A model generated the notes under the pieces. It did no database searches. It had not been told where the DNA came from and saw nothing but the letters and a program-made list of their open reading frames with translations. A stretch of 64,000 nt of DNA from Sclerodactyla briareus. Its lineage: Eukaryota; Echinodermata; Holothuroidea; Dendrochirotida; Sclerodactylidae. The position numbers and the translations under genes were made by a program. This document shows, piece by piece, positions 61,020 to 64,000 of the stretch (position 1 is its first letter; the number at the start of each line of letters is the position of its first letter). The stretch is from contig JAODTK010005748.1 in NCBI GenBank assembly GCA_026419785.1, positions 248,001-312,000 of the forward strand, in the 5' to 3' direction.

Positions 61020-61725
61020 CTTCCTATGAAAGCTTCACTGTTGAAAAGCTTCCATAGCTTTAGAAATACTGAAGCTTATGAAGGATTTCTTGTGAACGCA
61101 TTCATAGCCCACAGGAGATTTCCTGAATGAGCGTCGTGAAAGTTCCCCCTTCGCCCATGAAGTGATTCCTGTGAATGCTTCCATACAGCCATAGCAATTT
61201 ACAGTGGAGTGAGCGTCGTGAAAGTTCCCCGCTCGCCCATGAAGTGGTTCCTGTGAATGCTTCCATACAGCCATAGCAATTTACAGGAGTCCAAATGAAG
61301 TAGCGGATGAAGGATTTCTCTGGATGAAAGCGTTCATAGCCCACAGGAGATTTCCTGAATGAGCGTCGTGGAAGTTCCCCGCTCGCCCATGAAGTGATTC
61401 CTGTGAATGCTTCCATACAGCCATAGCAATTTACAGGAGTCCAAATACTGTAGCTTTTGAAGGATTTCTTGTTAAAGCGTTCATAGCCCACGAGGGATTT
61501 CCTCATATTCCTAGGTGAGCGTTGTGGAAGTAATTATCTTCGCCCATGAAGTGATTCCTGTGAATGCTTCCATACAGCCATAGCAATTTACAGGAGTCCA
61601 AATACTGTAGCTTTTGAAGGATTTCTTGTGAACGCGTTCATGTGATTATGAAGTTGGCGCCGTTATTAAAGTGTATTCGCCCATGAAGTAATTACAGTAA
61701 GGCTTCCATAGCATGGGAGCATGAA
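61020..61725 (-). repeat. Minisatellite, ~150-bp unit, about five copies, open in one minus-strand frame
   Basis: The unit on the plus strand runs GAAGGATTTCTTGTGAACGC, TTCATAGCCCACAGGAGATT, TCCTGAATGAGCGTCGTGGA, AGTTCCCCGCTCGCCCATGA, AGTGATTCCTGTGAATGCTT, CCATACAGCCATAGCAATTT, ACAGGAGTCCAAATACTGTA (consecutive parts). Starts lie near 61,079, 61,206 (short unit), 61,308, 61,457 and 61,616 (degraded). On the minus strand, 61,102-61,506 is open for 134 codons and repeats NCYGCMEAFTG and SPVGYERF. Frame retention follows from a unit length near a multiple of three and is not evidence of a protein; I do not recognise it. Confidence 0.8.
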
Positions 61726-63234
61726 TGTTCATTGCGGACCGAACTTGCTCTCCGTGACACGACAGTGTTTGAACGGTTCCCGTAAGATCTGTTGCAGAGG
61801 CTAGTTCGTATTGCTGGACATTAGTCCAGTGTCGTACTTTGAATAAAATGTTCGTTGCGTTCCTGCTAAAGTGCGTGGTCAATTATGTCACTGCATGCGC
61901 CGCCGGCGATGACTGACGTCGAGTGCGAATATTCCACGAAATCTTCATAATCACAGGCCTTGAACGTGTGATAGACTCACCAGACAATATAGTAGAGTGG
62001 CAGGTGTACAAAAGTATTCCTTAGGAAATTCTTGGGTTGCTGAATATATTATTCTCCGATGGCTCTTCCAGGGACCGCGGGGAGAGAATTTGAGTGGGGG
62101 GGGGGGGCTAATCATTGTGGCGGCCCACCATCTAAGCGGAGCGCCACCATCGGTTGGCGCGGAGCGTATACGAAAAATTTTTCGTATGACAGAACCCCCA
62201 GATCGCAGGAGCAGCTACCTTTCGTGCGTTTTCAGGCAGTAACTGACATTCTAAAATTGGATTCATGTACCCCACATTTGTTTTTTTTTATTTCGCGACA
62301 AACCAATTACTTCTTACCCAAGATAAATCAAGTAACCTGAAATCTAATAGATAACTGGAATGTCATTATTAAGGCCCTACAAAAAAAGAATAGCCACATA
62401 CGTATATTAGGCCCGAACATAGACCATTGAAGATAGCGGGAAAATATTTAATAAAAGAAGAATCAGTGAACCTACAAATGATGGGATGTGCGCCCGCAGT
62501 AAATTGACGGAGGTGTCGGCTAAAACCTAATCACGGTATCAACATCTAGTACCAAACTCCAGCAAAAGGAAAGTTCTTACACGAATCTCAATTGCATTAG
62601 ACGGAGCATTAGGCGTCTATGCAGGCCGAATTAACATTTTGACTTTACAGTTACCGCTATTGTCGAACCAACAGACAACGTCCGAATTTAATTAGCAGCC
62701 TAGCGGGTTGCCTATCTCAATGTTTATGTGTATGAGGAACTTGTAGGCCCTACGACTTCAATAAGTTTTGCAATTCAGAGAGGTGGGTCCCGATGTTATA
62801 CTTTTACAATCGAACCATAGTACTATTTGTGAACAACCTGACAGAAGGCACGTAAAATGATAAATCGTCACATACCCCCAGTAGGCCTAACCGTGGCTTC
62901 GTTTAAACGTTTTAACGTTTACACGAATTGTCGCGCGTTTAAACGGACCAAATTCCGGTAAGCGGATCTTGTCCCCCAGCCTGTTCTTCATTTTATCTTG
63001 CCCCGGACTAGACCGGACATCTTTACTCCTCCTAAACAGACATGTGCAGGCGGTTCAACCGCGACGTATATATCCGCCGCAGAAATGGCCTCTGTCGACC
63101 TCGTTTGAAGAAAGCACAGTGGAGTTTATGTCCATTTTGACCTTGTGGTGGACTTTGAAAACCCCTACTGTTGTTCAAGACCACTGTAGTTCACATTCTC
63201 CAAAGTTTCGTCGAATTGACAAGTTAGAAAAATC
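61726..63234. other. Unassigned region
   Basis: Holds a G11 run near 62,096-62,107, a 20-bp perfect palindrome at 62,168-62,187, and GTTTAAAC-containing inverted words near 62,900-62,940. A 171-codon plus-strand frame (62,969-63,484) runs into the tandem repeat that follows and is probably not a gene. Confidence 0.3.
62168..62187. other. 20-bp perfect palindrome
   Basis: ATACGAAAAATTTTTCGTAT reads the same on both strands. Possible protein-binding site or hairpin; no context supports a role. Confidence 0.6.
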
Positions 63235-63475
63235 TCGATCAAAACGCAAATTTGACCTCTGGTGCCTTGAATTACCGTCATGTGTTTTCGGGACCCACTT
63301 TTTGTCCGCCTCATCAAGTTTCAATGTAAATCAGAAAACTCTGTTTTTCGCAAAAAACGAAAATTTGACCTGCGTGACCTTGAAATTCACCGTCATGTTT
63401 TGCGGGACTCATTTGTTTTCCCCCCCCCTGAGTTTCCATGTAAATCGACCAATCTGGTTTTTCGTTATCGAACCC
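63235..63475. repeat. Tandem repeat, ~112-bp unit, two copies plus a remnant
   Basis: Two head-to-tail units carry AAATTTGACCT--GTGACCTTGAAATT, CCGTCATGT-TTT-CGGGAC and 'AGTTTC-ATGTAAATC---AA-TCTG-TTTTTCG' (in part), at about 63,250 and 63,362. A weaker third unit (ACCAAGTTTCAGATCGATCGG) follows near 63,550. Confidence 0.65.
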
Positions 63476-64000
63476 TGCAAATAGATGGCAGCAACATGCA
63501 GTGACGCCCATTTCGAACTCATCCGAGACTTTGCTAGAACGGACAGGTTTACCAAGTTTCAGATCGATCGGAAGAAGCGTAAGAGTTATTGCGCTAACGC
63601 CTAATTCCGGAGGCGCGGCGCTGCACCCCCAAACCTAATATCCCCGAACACTTGTTTGCGGGGATAATATGAGCCAAATTGATCTTCGTCTGGGGTGCCT
63701 GCCACAAACTCCTTCCCGATGGAGCAAGGGCGTAGCCGGTCTGTTTGGTTTTTATGTGTGTTTTGAAGATGCCTAGACTGTTGAAACGCCTCTGCGTCAT
63801 GTTCGAAACCGCAGCAACGTCTTGCCATTCCAGGGTGATTAATCACTGCGCATGTCGGACTGCCGAGACTCACCACTACTGCTACTACATTTTGCAAGGT
63901 GGTCGACATACTGAACGCAGAATGGCATCGCGCTACTTGAGTGCCACAACAAAAACGATGTACCCGTTCCGTCAATATAGGCCAAGAGGACTACCCGGCA
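63476..64000. other. Unassigned region at the window edge
   Basis: A 124-codon minus-strand frame (63,601-63,975) is open, begins with ATG and is overlapped by another minus-strand frame. It contains HNTHKNQTDRLRP-like polar sequence and no recognised domain. It may be part of a repeat or a gene cut by the window edge; I cannot decide. Confidence 0.2.

Noticed and set aside
62969..63484. 171-codon plus-strand frame
   Set aside because: Its second half is translated from a two-unit tandem repeat of non-coding type, and its first half has no recognised motif.

Overview
The window looks like intergenic, repeat-dominated nuclear DNA of a metazoan. No reading frame longer than about 210 codons survives on either strand, there is no bacterial-style operon layout, and nearly all recognisable coding sequence belongs to broken transposable elements. 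Several non-LTR retrotransposon lineages (CR1/L2-like, a jockey-like type familiar from fish and lancelet genomes, and Tx1/L1-like), a tRNA-derived SINE, a hAT-like DNA element, tetranucleotide microsatellites and many arrays built around AGGTCA/TGACCT words are what one meets in invertebrate deuterostomes (lancelet, echinoderm, hemichordate) and some molluscs. The species cannot be named from the sequence.

Layout. 2.5-5.6 kb: CR1-like LINE (+) ending in an ATT tail. 5.6-6.8 kb: degenerate ~150-bp minisatellite. 8.8-10.05 kb: endonuclease half of a jockey-like LINE (+). 13.85-17.15 kb: reverse-transcriptase half of a second copy of that type (+), interrupted at 15,588-17,032 by a 1,445-bp hAT-like element with a perfect 8-bp target duplication. 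17.8-22.4 kb: a ~4.56-kb unit bounded by long inverted repeats that are made of the short motif ACCGATAATGA; it holds a ~60-bp tandem array and has no recognised transposase. 23.65-26.7 kb: CR1/jockey-like LINE (-). 27.3-29.4 and 33.5-35.5 kb: two Tx1/L1-like reverse transcriptase remnants (+). 30.7-32.0 kb: second CR1-like LINE (+) with an ATT tail. 40.7-41.0 and 47.5-47.9 kb: two copies of one tRNA-derived SINE (-). 42.9 kb: the only plausible host coding piece, a signal-peptide-like first exon with a phase-1 splice donor. 48.2-49.0 kb: two GC-rich blocks set in ATGT microsatellite. 49.5-53.9 kb: a head-to-tail ~2.2-kb duplication. 54.8-58.3 kb: further tandem arrays. 58.6-59.6 kb: CR1-like LINE (-). 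61.0-61.7 kb: ~150-bp minisatellite. 63.2-63.5 kb: ~112-bp tandem repeat.

Two cautions. Reading-frame breaks in the elements, the two halves of the 2.2-kb duplication, and the microsatellites all show frequent single-base insertions and deletions. This may be unpolished long-read sequence, so the broken state of any gene here should not be taken at face value. Element families were assigned by reading conserved protein motifs, not by database search, so clade names are provisional and boundaries are approximate unless a target duplication is given.
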